Assembly (NCBI GenBank): GCA_002842855.1
Contig: PHEE01000009.1
Coordinates: 124,001 to 188,000 of the forward strand
Reading direction: 5' to 3'
Length of the DNA stretch: 64,000 bases
DNA from: Alphaproteobacteria bacterium HGW-Alphaproteobacteria-4
GTDB lineage: Bacteria > Pseudomonadota > Alphaproteobacteria > Rhodobacterales > Rhodobacteraceae
Shown one piece after another: positions 29,427-38,341 of this stretch. The stretch's first letter is position 1. Each line of letters starts with the position of its first letter. A program made the translations under genes and the position numbers. Under the pieces are notes generated by a model. The model was not told where the DNA came from, did no database searches, and worked only from the letters and a program-made list of their open reading frames with translations.

Positions 29427-31739
29427 ATGGCCGCGCTTCAGCATCTCAGCCTCTCTGTCGAGGGTATGTCCTGCGCCTCTTGTGTGGGCCGGGTTGAACG
29501 CGCGCTGCGCGCGGTGCCGGGGGTCACAAGCGCTGCGGTGAACCTTGCCAGCGAAACCGCGCAGGTGGACTATGGCGCCCCCGCCGATACGCAGGGCATC
29601 GCCGCCGCGTTGGCGCAGGCGGGCTACCCCGCGCTGAGCGCCGAGCTGACGCTCGAGGTGCAGAACATGTCTTGCGCGTCTTGCGTGGGCCGGGTCGAGC
29701 GGGTGCTGGCGGCGGTGCCGGGGGTGCTTGAGGCACGCGTGAACCTTGCCAATGAAACTGCGCAGGTCCGCTATCTCAAAGGGCAGGTGACGCCCGCTGT
29801 GCTGGTGCAGGCTAGCGCCGCCGCAGGCTATCCGGCCACGCTTAAAGGCCATGCGCTGACCGCCGCCGATACCACCGCGCGCAAGGATGCCGAGGCGCTG
29901 CATCTGGGCCAGCTTGCACTGTTCGCGGCGCTGCTGGCGCTGCCGGTATTCGTGCTGGAAATGGGGAGCCACCTTGTTCCGGCGTTTCACCACTGGGTCT
30001 TGATGAACATCGGCCAGCAGATGAGCTGGTTCGTGCAATTCGTGCTGACGACGGTCGTGCTGCTGGGGCCGGGGCAGCGGTTCTACCGCAAGGGCTACCC
30101 GGCGCTGCTGCGCGGTGCGCCTGACATGAACAGCCTTGTCGCGGTGGGTACCTCGGCCGCCTATGGCTATTCCTTCGTTGCCACGTTCTTTCCCGCGCTT
30201 TTGCCCGCCAACACCCGGGTCGTCTATTACGAGGCGGCGGCGGTGATCGTGGTGCTGATCCTGCTCCCCGGCGAGCGCATTGCCGTTGACGGCGAGGTGA
30301 CGGCGGGCGCCAGCTACGTTGACGAAAGCATGATCACCGGCGAGCCGGTGCCGGTGGCCAAGGCGCCCGGCGCCGCGGTGGTCGGTGGCACCGTAAACGG
30401 CACCGGCGCCTTCAGCTTTCGCGCCACCAAGGTTGGCGCCGACACGATGCTGGCACAGATTATCAGGATGGTGGAACAGGCGCAGGGCGCCAAGCTGCCG
30501 ATCCAGGGGCTGGTCGATCGCATCACGCTGTGGTTCGTGCCTGCGGTGATGGCGGCGGCGGTGCTGACGGTGGTGGTCTGGCTGCTGTTCGGCCCCGACC
30601 CGGTGATGACGCATGCGCTGGTGGCGGGGGTTGCGGTGCTGATCATCGCCTGCCCCTGTGCGATGGGCCTTGCCACCCCGACCTCGATCATGGTCGGCAC
30701 CGGGCGCGCGGCCGAACTGGGTGTGCTCTTTCGCAAGGGCGATGCGCTGCAAGGCCTGCAAGGCACAAGCATCGTGGCGCTCGACAAGACCGGCACACTG
30801 ACAATGGGCCACCCGGTGCTGACCGACCTCGACCTGGCGGCAGGGCAGACCCGCGCCGACGTGCTGGCGCGGGTGGCGGCGGTCGAGCAGATGTCGGAAC
30901 ATCCGATTGCGGCGGCGATAGTCGCGGCGGCGAAGGCCGAGGGGCTGACCCTGCCCAAGGCCGAAGGCTTTGTCTCGATCACCGGCATGGGCGTGCAGGC
31001 GCAGGTTGAAGGCCAAGCCGTGCTGATCGGTGCCGACCGGCTGATGCAGCGCGAGAGCATCGACATTTCGGCCCTCGCCGCCGCCGGCGCCCGGCTGGGC
31101 GAGGCCGGCAAGACCCCACTTTATGCCGCCATCAACGGCGCCGCGGTGGCGGTGATCGCGGTCTCGGACCCGATCAAGCCCGGCAGCCGCGAAGCGATTG
31201 CAGCGCTGCATAGGCTCGGCCTGAAAGTGGCGATGATCACCGGCGACAACCGCGCCACCGCCGCCGTCATCGCGCGCGACCTTGGCATCGACGATGTGGT
31301 GGCCGAGGTGCTGCCTGCAGGCAAGGTCGATGCGCTGAACGCGCTGCGCGCGGGCGGCGCGCGGCTGGCCTATGTTGGCGACGGCATCAACGATGCACCC
31401 GCGCTTGCGCATGCCGATATCGGCATTGCCATTGGCACTGGCACCGATGTTGCTATCGAAAGCGCGGATGTGGTGCTGATGTCAGGCGACCTGCGCGGCG
31501 TCGTCAACGCCTTTGACATCTCGGCCCGCACGATGCGCAACATCCGCCAGAATCTGGGCTGGGCCTTTGGCTACAACGTCGCGCTGATCCCGGTGGCGGC
31601 GGGGGTGCTCTACCCTGCCTTCGGGCTGCAGCTTTCGCCGGTGCTGGCGGCGGGCGCGATGGCGCTTTCAAGCGTATTCGTGCTGACCAACGCGCTGCGG
31701 CTGCGTTTTGTGCGCCCGGTGCTGGGTAGCGCAGCCTGA
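29427..31739 (+). CDS. copA: Copper-type P1B ATPase with an apparent internal deletion
   Basis: The 770-residue protein has two N-terminal heavy-metal-binding domains (MSCASC at 14-19 and 81-86), transmembrane helices, the ion-binding C-P-C in [13 protein letters not shown], the phosphorylation site DKTGTLT, TGEP in the actuator domain, MITGDN and [16 protein letters not shown]. It should export Cu(I) from the cytoplasm. Residues [10 protein letters not shown] (271-280) are joined directly to [10 protein letters not shown], whereas CopA proteins normally have about 50 residues here, starting GRYLE and ending in V-R-P-G-E. The deletion is in frame. ATG 29427 has GAGG 6 nt upstream. Activity is doubtful unless this is an assembly error. 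Confidence 0.9.
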   Translation: MAALQHLSLSVEGMSCASCVGRVERALRAVPGVTSAAVNLASETAQVDYGAPADTQGIAAALAQAGYPALSAELTLEVQNMSCASCVGRVERVLAAVPGVLEARVNLANETAQVRYLKGQVTPAVLVQASAAAGYPATLKGHALTAADTTARKDAEALHLGQLALFAALLALPVFVLEMGSHLVPAFHHWVLMNIGQQMSWFVQFVLTTVVLLGPGQRFYRKGYPALLRGAPDMNSLVAVGTSAAYGYSFVATFFPALLPANTRVVYYEAAAVIVVLILLPGERIAVDGEVTAGASYVDESMITGEPVPVAKAPGAAVVGGTVNGTGAFSFRATKVGADTMLAQIIRMVEQAQGAKLPIQGLVDRITLWFVPAVMAAAVLTVVVWLLFGPDPVMTHALVAGVAVLIIACPCAMGLATPTSIMVGTGRAAELGVLFRKGDALQGLQGTSIVALDKTGTLTMGHPVLTDLDLAAGQTRADVLARVAAVEQMSEHPIAAAIVAAAKAEGLTLPKAEGFVSITGMGVQAQVEGQAVLIGADRLMQRESIDISALAAAGARLGEAGKTPLYAAINGAAVAVIAVSDPIKPGSREAIAALHRLGLKVAMITGDNRATAAVIARDLGIDDVVAEVLPAGKVDALNALRAGGARLAYVGDGINDAPALAHADIGIAIGTGTDVAIESADVVLMSGDLRGVVNAFDISARTMRNIRQNLGWAFGYNVALIPVAAGVLYPAFGLQLSPVLAAGAMALSSVFVLTNALRLRFVRPVLGSAA

Positions 31740-31750
31740 GAGCGGCGCGG

Positions 31751-32086
31751 CTAGGGCCGCAGAAAATTGCCGTCGCTCTGCCAACAGGCAATCACCTCTG
31801 ACGCTGCCAAACAGCGCATGCCCAGCCGTGCCATTACCTGCAGATCGAGCGACAGAAGCGCGGCCAACCGGTAACCGTTCACTACGCCCTCGTGGCCATG
31901 GTTTCGTGCGGCATGGGCTTGTTCGATCGCGGCGGCGGCCTCGATCAGCGCCAACACATGGTCAAGCGGGTCGGCATCGGGCCAACGCTCCGCCATGTCG
32001 CGCACCAGCCTGCGCCAGTCACCGGCGGGCCGCAGCAACCGCGCCAAAGCAAATTCCGCGTATTCCGGATTGATCGTATTGCCCAT
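31751..32086 (-). CDS. Hypothetical protein
   Basis: The 111-residue soluble protein is mainly helical with no known motif. It has a hydrophobic middle (DHVLALIEAAAAIEQAHAARN) and a C-terminal half containing LLSLDLQVMARLGMRCLAA. It converges on copA with only 11 bp between stops and is divergent from deoC. The start at 32086 has a weak ribosome binding site. I do not recognise the family. Confidence 0.6.
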   Translation of the reverse strand: MGNTINPEYAEFALARLLRPAGDWRRLVRDMAERWPDADPLDHVLALIEAAAAIEQAHAARNHGHEGVVNGYRLAALLSLDLQVMARLGMRCLAASEVIACWQSDGNFLRP

Positions 32087-32302
32087 ACCTGTGCCACCCG
32101 AACCCCACCGCGCACCCGAATATCGTCCGTGGCGGGCAAAGTAATCCTGATGCAGGGCATTTTAATCAAATCGCGCCCTCGCCCGACACGCAAACGCGAC
32201 CTGCGCGAATTCTGCATCGCGGCCGTTGATGCGGCGGCGCTGACGGGCTAGCTTCGGGTATCGCGCCCCCCCGGGCCCGCGCATATCGAAAGCCCGCCGC
32301 CC

Positions 32303-33271
32303 ATGACCCCGGATGCAACCACCGATACCATTCCGCGCAACCCCGGTGTGCCGCTGGCGCCCGATTGGTTCGAGCGCATCGCGGTCAACACCCCGGCCGC
32401 CGAACGGCGCGCGGCCAGCCTTGCCGGGCGCCGCAGCCTGAAAAAGGAATGGCAGGCGGCGTGGCTGGTGAATGCGATCCGCTGCATGGACCTGACCACC
32501 CTTGCGGGCGATGACACGCCCGACCGGGTAGCCCGCCTTTGCGCCAAGGCGCGCCGCCCGCTGGCCGATCACATACTGGCAGGCCTGGGGCTGGACGACG
32601 TGCACACTGGCGCCGTTTGCGTTTATCCCACCATGGTTGCCCCGGCGGTGGCGGCGCTGGCGGGCAGCGGGATTCCCGTGGCCTCGGTCGCCACCGGCTT
32701 TCCCGCCGGGTTGATGCCGCTGAGGCTGCGGCTCGCCGAAATCCGCTATGCGGTGGGGGAGGGCGCCAGCGAAATCGACATCGTGATCAACCGCGCCCTC
32801 GCGCTGCGCGGCGATTGGGCGGCATTGCACGATGAAATTGCCGCGATGCGCGAGGCCGCAGGCGCCGCGCATATGAAGGCTATTCTCGCCACCGGCGAAC
32901 TGCGCACCCTGCGCAATGTCTACAAGGCCAGCATGGTTGCGATGCAGGCGGGCGCCGACTTCATCAAGACCTCGACCGGCAAGGAAGGCGTCAACGCCAC
33001 GCTGCCGGTCAGCCTGATCATGGCGCGCGCCCTGCGCGATTACGGCGCGCGCACCGGCTTCAAGATCGGCTTCAAACCTGCGGGTGGCATGAAGACCGCC
33101 AAGGATGCTTTGGCGTGGCAGGTGCTGATGATGGAGGAACTGGGCCGCGACTGGCTGCGCCCAAGCCTTTTCCGGCTTGGTGCCTCGTCGATGCTGGCCG
33201 ATATCGAACGGCAGTTGGAACACTTCGTCACCGGGCGCTATGCGTCTTCGTCGCGTCACGCGCTTGCCTGA
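32303..33271 (+). CDS. deoC: Deoxyribose-phosphate aldolase
   Basis: The 322-residue class I aldolase splits 2-deoxyribose 5-phosphate into glyceraldehyde 3-phosphate and acetaldehyde in deoxynucleoside breakdown. The Schiff-base lysine is K222 in DFIKTSTGKEG; EIDIVIN with D159 and GFKPAGGMKTAKDA with the second active-site lysine are present. It has a longer N-terminus than the roughly 250-residue E. coli enzyme. It lies 8 bp upstream of an ALDH16-type dehydrogenase that could oxidise the acetaldehyde. Confidence 0.95.
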   Translation: MTPDATTDTIPRNPGVPLAPDWFERIAVNTPAAERRAASLAGRRSLKKEWQAAWLVNAIRCMDLTTLAGDDTPDRVARLCAKARRPLADHILAGLGLDDVHTGAVCVYPTMVAPAVAALAGSGIPVASVATGFPAGLMPLRLRLAEIRYAVGEGASEIDIVINRALALRGDWAALHDEIAAMREAAGAAHMKAILATGELRTLRNVYKASMVAMQAGADFIKTSTGKEGVNATLPVSLIMARALRDYGARTGFKIGFKPAGGMKTAKDALAWQVLMMEELGRDWLRPSLFRLGASSMLADIERQLEHFVTGRYASSSRHALA

Positions 33272-33279
33272 GGGATGAC

Positions 33280-35625
33280 ATGGCTTTGGTAAAAGATATC
33301 CTCATAACAATGGAATACGGCCCCGCCCCCGAGGCGGCAGGCGAGGTGCTGGCGTGGCTCAAGGCACGCGGGCGGTTTGGTCATTTCATCAATGGCACCT
33401 TCACAGCGCCCGGCAAGACCTTCGTCACCGATAACCCGGCGACCGGCGAAAAACTTGCCGAGGTCACGCAAGGCACCAAGGCCGATATCGCCGCCGCCGT
33501 TGCGGCGGCGCGTGCCGCACAGCCCGCATGGGCCGCCCTGCCGGGGCACGAGCGCGCCAAATGGCTGTATGCCATCGCCCGGCATATTCAGAAGCGCGAA
33601 AGATTTCTGGCGGTTCTGGAAGTTCTGGATAACGGAAAACCCATCCGCGAGGCGCGCGACATTGATGTGCCGCTGGTGGCGCGCCATTTCTACCACCACG
33701 CCGGGTGGGCTGAAATGCTGGCCGATGAATTCCCCGGCGCGCAGGCGCTGGGCGTTTGCGGCCAGATCATCCCGTGGAACTTTCCGCTGCTGATGCTCGC
33801 CTGGAAAATCGCCCCTGCTCTTGCCGCGGGCAATACCGTGGTGCTCAAGCCCGCCGAATACACGCCGCTCACAGCGCTCGCCTTCGCCGAGATCTGCGCC
33901 GAGGTTGGCCTGCCCGCAGGCGTGGTCAACATTGTCACCGGCGACGGCGAAACCGGGGCGGCGCTGGTAGCCGCGAAGGTGGACAAGATCGCTTTCACCG
34001 GATCAACCGAGGTTGGGCGCCTGATCCGGCGCGCCACCGCCGGAACGGGCAAAAAGCTGACGCTGGAACTTGGCGGCAAATCGCCCTTCATCGTCTTCGC
34101 CGATGCCGATCTCGATGCGGCGGTCGAAGGCGTGGTCGATGCGATCTGGTTCAATCAGGGTCAGGTCTGCTGCGCCGGCTCGCGCATTCTGGTGGCCGAG
34201 GCGGTCGAGGCAGATTTCACCGCCCGCCTCACCGCGCGGCTGGCCAAACTGCGGCTTGGCGACCCCTTGGACAAATGCACCGATGTCGGCGCCATCGTGC
34301 ACCCGGTGCAGCTTGCCCGCATCCGCGATCTGGTGACTGCGGGGCAGGCGGCAGGTGCGCGCTTGGTGCAGGCCGAATGCCAGCTTCCCGCCAAGGGCAG
34401 CTTCTACGCGCCGGGCTTCATGACCCATGTTGCCCCCGCCAACCCGGTCGCAAGCGAAGAAATCTTCGGCCCCGTCGCCACCCTCACCAGTTTCCGCACG
34501 CTTGATGAGGCTGTGGAACTGGCCAACAACACCCGCTACGGCCTTGCCGCCTCGATCTGGACCGAAAACATCTCGCTGGCGCTCGACATCGCGGCGCGGG
34601 TGCGCGCGGGCGTGGTCTGGGTCAATGCCACCAACCTGTTCGACGCTGCGGCGGGTTTTGGAGGCATGCGCGAAAGCGGCTTTGGCCGCGAGGGCGGGCG
34701 CGAGGGGCTGGCCGAATATCTGCATCTGCCCGAACCGAAGCCGCAGGCCGAGGCGGCGCCGGGGCGGCTCGATGCCGCGCCGGTGCCGGGCGCCCCCGCC
34801 GCCGCGGGCATCGACCGCACCGCGAAACTTTACATCGGCGGCGCGCAAAAACGCCCCGATGGCGGCTATTCCTACGCCGTCAGCGCGGGCGGCAAACCGC
34901 TCGGCCTCGCCCCGCTTGGCAACCGCAAGGATATCCGCAACGCGGTCGAGGCGGCGCACAAGGCGGCGGGATGGGGCAAAGCGACGGGGCACAACCGCGC
35001 GCAGGTGCTTTACTACATCGCCGAAAACCTTTCGGCCCGCGCCCCCGAGTTTGCCGCGCGCCTCACCGAAGCCGGGGCCGACGGCGGCGAAGTCGAAGCC
35101 GCCATCCGCCGCCTTTTCTACTACGCCGCACAAGCCGACAAATACGATGGTGCCGTGCATGCCACCAAATCGGCGCATGTCACGCTGGCGATGCCCGAAC
35201 CCTTTGGCGTGATGGGCATCGCCTGCCCCAACGCCGCGCCGCTCTTGGGCTTCATCAGCCTTGTCGCCCCCGCCATTGCGATGGGCAACCGCGTGGTGGT
35301 GGTGCCCGCCCAGTCGATGCCCTTCGCCGTGACCGATCTCTATCAGGTGTTCGACACTTCCGACCTGCCGGGCGGGGTGGTGAACATCGTCACGGGGCCG
35401 CGCGACGAGCTGGCCAAGACCCTGGCGCAGCATGATGATGTGGCGGCGCTTTGGTATTGCGGCAGCCCCGAAGGCGGCGCGATGGTCGAGGCCGAAAGTG
35501 CCGGTAACCTCAAGGCAACCTGGACCTTGCGCAACCGCGATTGGCAGGGGCCGGGCGCGCAGGGGCGCAGCTTTCTTGCCCGTGCGACGCAGGTAAAAAA
35601 CATCTGGGTGCCCTACGGCGAATAG
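33280..35625 (+). CDS. ALDH16-type double-domain aldehyde dehydrogenase
   Basis: The 781-residue protein has two aldehyde dehydrogenase domains. The first (about 30-490) is complete: GSTEVG NAD motif at 241-246, E263 in LELGG and catalytic C297 in GQVCCAG. The second (about 510-781) is a degenerate, shorter ALDH domain where the NAD motif reads GSPEGG and no catalytic cysteine motif is present. This arrangement defines ALDH16, whose bacterial members are catalytically active. ATG 33280 has GAGGGA upstream, 8 bp after deoC. Oxidation of acetaldehyde made by DeoC is the natural guess. Confidence 0.9.
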   Translation: MALVKDILITMEYGPAPEAAGEVLAWLKARGRFGHFINGTFTAPGKTFVTDNPATGEKLAEVTQGTKADIAAAVAAARAAQPAWAALPGHERAKWLYAIARHIQKRERFLAVLEVLDNGKPIREARDIDVPLVARHFYHHAGWAEMLADEFPGAQALGVCGQIIPWNFPLLMLAWKIAPALAAGNTVVLKPAEYTPLTALAFAEICAEVGLPAGVVNIVTGDGETGAALVAAKVDKIAFTGSTEVGRLIRRATAGTGKKLTLELGGKSPFIVFADADLDAAVEGVVDAIWFNQGQVCCAGSRILVAEAVEADFTARLTARLAKLRLGDPLDKCTDVGAIVHPVQLARIRDLVTAGQAAGARLVQAECQLPAKGSFYAPGFMTHVAPANPVASEEIFGPVATLTSFRTLDEAVELANNTRYGLAASIWTENISLALDIAARVRAGVVWVNATNLFDAAAGFGGMRESGFGREGGREGLAEYLHLPEPKPQAEAAPGRLDAAPVPGAPAAAGIDRTAKLYIGGAQKRPDGGYSYAVSAGGKPLGLAPLGNRKDIRNAVEAAHKAAGWGKATGHNRAQVLYYIAENLSARAPEFAARLTEAGADGGEVEAAIRRLFYYAAQADKYDGAVHATKSAHVTLAMPEPFGVMGIACPNAAPLLGFISLVAPAIAMGNRVVVVPAQSMPFAVTDLYQVFDTSDLPGGVVNIVTGPRDELAKTLAQHDDVAALWYCGSPEGGAMVEAESAGNLKATWTLRNRDWQGPGAQGRSFLARATQVKNIWVPYGE

Positions 35626-35651
35626 TCTGCCTGGCGTCATCAAACCTTCAT

Positions 35652-35693
35652 TTGACAACGCCTGCATAATTCCATATTTCCAGAAACATGGAA
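35652..35693 (+). promoter_or_regulatory. ars promoter and operator overlapping the arsRC start codon
   Basis: TTGACA (35652-35657) is followed 15-17 bp later by CATATT/TATTTC as a weak -10. A 10-bp inverted repeat, TTCCATATTT (35670-35679) and AAACATGGAA (35684-35693), one mismatch, spans the -10 and the ATG at 35688. No Shine-Dalgarno is present, so the transcript may begin at or next to the ATG. Confidence 0.6.
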
Positions 35694-36506
35694 CATTCCG
35701 CCGCCTCCTCCCTGCTGACCACCCTCGGCCACGAAGGCCGCCTTGCGGTGTTTCGCCTGCTGATGCGCCGCGCGCCGCAATCGGTGCGCCCCGGCGAACT
35801 GCAAACGGCACTGGCACTGAAACCTGCCACCCTCTCCGCCTACCTCGCGGCGCTGCAAGCCGCGGGCCTCGTGCAGGCGGAACGGCAAGGCCGCGCCATT
35901 CACTACCGCGCCGATACCGCGCGGTTGGGTGCCCTGATCGCGTATCTTTACGCCGATGCAGGCCGCGCTCGCCCCGCCGCCCCGCTTCAGGAACCCGCGC
36001 CCATGCCTGCCCGCCCGCTGCATGCCCTTTTCATCTGCACCGGCAATTCCGCCCGCTCGATCATCGCCGAGGCGCTGCTGCGTGACCTCGGGGCAGGGCG
36101 CTTTGTTGCCCATTCCGCAGGCACCCGGCCCGGCGCGGCACCCAACCCGCTGGCGCTGAGGGTGCTGGCACAGGCGGGGCACGCGACCACGGGCCTGCGC
36201 TCGAAAAGCCTGACCGAGTTTGAGCGGCCCGCCGCCCCGCACCTCGATTTCGTCTTTACCGTCTGCGATCAGGCTGCCAACGAAGAGTGCCCCTTTTGGC
36301 CCGGCATGCCGATGACCGCGCATTGGGGCCTGCCCGACCCGGCGGCCGCTACCGGCACCGAGGCCGAAAAACTGCTCGCCTTCGCCGCTACCTACAGGCA
36401 GATGCGCCGCCGCATCGAAGCCTTGGTGGCGCTGCCGATGGCCAGCCTTGCGCGCCTCGCGCTGCAAGCGCAGATTGACGAGATCGGAAAGGATGGCACC
36501 GCATGA
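35688..36506 (+). CDS. ArsR-type repressor fused to an ArsC arsenate reductase
   Basis: The 272-residue fusion has an ArsR winged-helix domain (about 5-95), a proline-rich linker (about 95-110), then a low-molecular-weight-phosphatase-type arsenate reductase (about 111-245) with the C-x-x-x-N-S-x-R-S loop (C117 in [10 protein letters not shown]) and later cysteines in VCDQ and EECPF. It reduces arsenate to arsenite and should repress its own operon. The ArsR half contains no cysteine, so the usual arsenite-binding site is missing; see findings. It overlaps acr3 by 4 bp (ATGA). Confidence 0.9.
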   Translation: MEHSAASSLLTTLGHEGRLAVFRLLMRRAPQSVRPGELQTALALKPATLSAYLAALQAAGLVQAERQGRAIHYRADTARLGALIAYLYADAGRARPAAPLQEPAPMPARPLHALFICTGNSARSIIAEALLRDLGAGRFVAHSAGTRPGAAPNPLALRVLAQAGHATTGLRSKSLTEFERPAAPHLDFVFTVCDQAANEECPFWPGMPMTAHWGLPDPAAATGTEAEKLLAFAATYRQMRRRIEALVALPMASLARLALQAQIDEIGKDGTA

Positions 36507-37540
36507 CCCCGGCCCCCGCACTCAGCCTGTTCGAGCGCTGGCTCACACTTTGGGTCGCGCTCGCATTGGTCGCAGGCATCGCCCTTGGCGCGCTTGTGCC
36601 CGGCCTTTTCGCCGCCCTCGCGCGGGCCGAATACGCACATGTCAACCTGCCGGTGGCGGTGCTGATCTGGGCAATGGTGCTGCCGATGATGGTCGGGGTC
36701 GATTTCGCGGCGCTGGCGCGCGTCGGGCAGGAACCGCGCGGACTGATCGTGGCGCTGACCGTGAACTGGCTGATCAAGCCCTTCACCATGGCGGCGCTTG
36801 GCGTGCTCTTTTTCCGCTACATCTTTGCGTCCTTGATTCCGCCCGCCGATGCCACCGCCTATATCGCGGGGCTGATCCTTCTGGGGGCCGCGCCTTGCAC
36901 GGCGATGGTCTTCGTCTGGTCGCAACTGGTGCGGGGTGACCCCACCTACACGCTCGTGCAGGTGGGGGTGAACGATGTGGTGATGGTATTTGCCTTCGCC
37001 CCCATCGTCGCCTTTCTGCTTGGCGTCACCGACATTGCGGTGCCATGGCAAACCCTGTTGCTGTCGGTTGCGCTTTACGTGGCCGCGCCGCTAGCGGTCG
37101 GCATCGCGCTGCGCCGCCGCCTTGTGGTGCGCGGCGGACTGCCAGCGGTTGAGCATTTCCGCGAGGCGGCGCGCCCCTTTGCGGTGGCCGGGCTTTTGGC
37201 TACCGTGGTGCTGCTCTTTGGCTTTCAGGGCGGGGTGATCTTGCAAAACCCGGCTGTGATTGCGCTGATCGCGGTGCCCTTGCTTGTGCAAACCTACGGC
37301 ATCTTTGCGATCGGCTTTGCCGCCGCCCGCGCCGCCCGCATCCCGTTCGACATCGCCGCGCCTTGCGCGCTCATTGGGGCGTCGAACTTTTTCGAGCTGG
37401 CGGTGGCGGTGGCGATCAGCCTGTTTGGCCTTTCGTCGGGGGCAGCGCTGGCAACCGTGGTGGGGGTGTTGGTCGAAGTGCCGGTGATGCTGTCGCTCGT
37501 CGCCATCGCCAACCGCGCGCGCCCGTGGTTCGCGCGCTGA
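36503..37540 (+). CDS. acr3: Arsenite efflux transporter, ACR3 family
   Basis: The 345-residue inner-membrane carrier has about 10 transmembrane helices, with the ACR3 signature [13 protein letters not shown] (about 130-142, containing the conserved cysteine) and the FMA-like [10 protein letters not shown] segment near the end. It expels arsenite produced by the fused ArsC. It is translationally coupled to arsRC and followed by a strong terminator. Confidence 0.94.
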   Translation: MTPAPALSLFERWLTLWVALALVAGIALGALVPGLFAALARAEYAHVNLPVAVLIWAMVLPMMVGVDFAALARVGQEPRGLIVALTVNWLIKPFTMAALGVLFFRYIFASLIPPADATAYIAGLILLGAAPCTAMVFVWSQLVRGDPTYTLVQVGVNDVVMVFAFAPIVAFLLGVTDIAVPWQTLLLSVALYVAAPLAVGIALRRRLVVRGGLPAVEHFREAARPFAVAGLLATVVLLFGFQGGVILQNPAVIALIAVPLLVQTYGIFAIGFAAARAARIPFDIAAPCALIGASNFFELAVAVAISLFGLSSGAALATVVGVLVEVPVMLSLVAIANRARPWFAR

Positions 37541-37547
37541 AATGAAA

Positions 37548-37573
37548 AAACGCCCCCGCGAAAGGGGGCGTTT
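37548..37573 (+). terminator. Bidirectional terminator between acr3 and grxD
   Basis: A 10-bp stem AAACGCCCCC/GGGGGCGTTT with a GCGAAA loop has an A-run before and a T-run after it. It lies between convergent genes. Confidence 0.88.
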
Positions 37574-37594
37574 GCCATGCGGTGGCCAGATGCC

Positions 37595-37957
37595 TCAGGC
37601 GTTCGCTTCGCGGATTTTCGCGGCGGCGTCCTTGCTGTAGCCGATGCCCTTGGCATCAAACAGCGCATCAAGCTCGCCCGACAGCGTCATTTCGGTAACG
37701 ATGTCGCAGCCGCCTACAAATTCGCCCTTGACGTAAAGCTGCGGAATCGTCGGCCAGTCGGAAAGATCCTTGATCCCCTGCCGCACCTCGGGGTCTGCCA
37801 GCACGTCAACATCCTTGAAGCTGACGCCCATGAAGTTGAGCACCCCGGCAACGCGGCTGGAAAAGCCGCATTTCGGCATTTCCTTGGTGCCCTTCATGTA
37901 AAGCACCACATCGTTCTTTTCGATCGTATCGCGAATGGCGGTCAACGCGTCGGTCAT
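37595..37957 (-). CDS. grxD: Monothiol glutaredoxin (Grx4 type)
   Basis: The 120-residue protein has the monothiol CGFS motif (C30 in MPKCGFSSRV), and WPTIPQLYVKGEFVGGCDI for glutathione and Fe-S cluster binding. Grx4 proteins carry [2Fe-2S] clusters and pair with BolA, the gene just upstream, in iron-sulfur trafficking. It is third in the purL-bolA-grxD operon. Confidence 0.95.
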   Translation of the reverse strand: MTDALTAIRDTIEKNDVVLYMKGTKEMPKCGFSSRVAGVLNFMGVSFKDVDVLADPEVRQGIKDLSDWPTIPQLYVKGEFVGGCDIVTEMTLSGELDALFDAKGIGYSKDAAAKIREANA

Positions 37958-37978
37958 GTCGGTTCCTTTGATCGGGGG

Positions 37979-38221
37979 TTATTCGGGCACCTTGGTGGTC
38001 AACGCCAGTGCATGCAGCGGGGCGCTCGGCCCATCCATCGCGCCTTTCAGCGAGGCCAGCACCGCGCGCTGTTGTTGCACCCGGTTCTGGCCAATGAACG
38101 AGGCATCGACCACTTCGGCCGCCCAATGCTTGCCGTCGCCGGCCATGTCGGTGATGGTTATGCGCGCCTGCGGAAACCGCGCACGGATCAGGTCTTCGAT
38201 GTCTTGTGCTTCGATCGCCAT
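37979..38221 (-). CDS. bolA: BolA family protein
   Basis: The 80-residue BolA-fold protein has the conserved histidine region GDGKHWAAEVVD and the C-terminal LHALALTTK. BolA binds Grx4 through a shared [2Fe-2S] cluster; the adjacent CGFS glutaredoxin supports this. ATG 38221 is used because it gives the normal family length. Confidence 0.93.
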   Translation of the reverse strand: MAIEAQDIEDLIRARFPQARITITDMAGDGKHWAAEVVDASFIGQNRVQQQRAVLASLKGAMDGPSAPLHALALTTKVPE

Positions 38222-38341
38222 GGGCGGCTCCTTGCTGTTGCAACCAGATTTAGGGCTGCCCGCACCGCGCTGCAAGCCCGGTCGTTGCGCGCGCGGATCT
38301 TTGGCGGCGGCCTTCGGCGGGCTGGCCCCCACCGGCCCGGC

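Noticed and set aside
29403-31412. A 669-codon frame opposite copA
   Set aside because: Shadow of the P-type ATPase; no recognisable features.
32152-32251. A 33-residue frame upstream of deoC
   Set aside because: Short, Arg-rich, with no ribosome binding site; coding cannot be supported.
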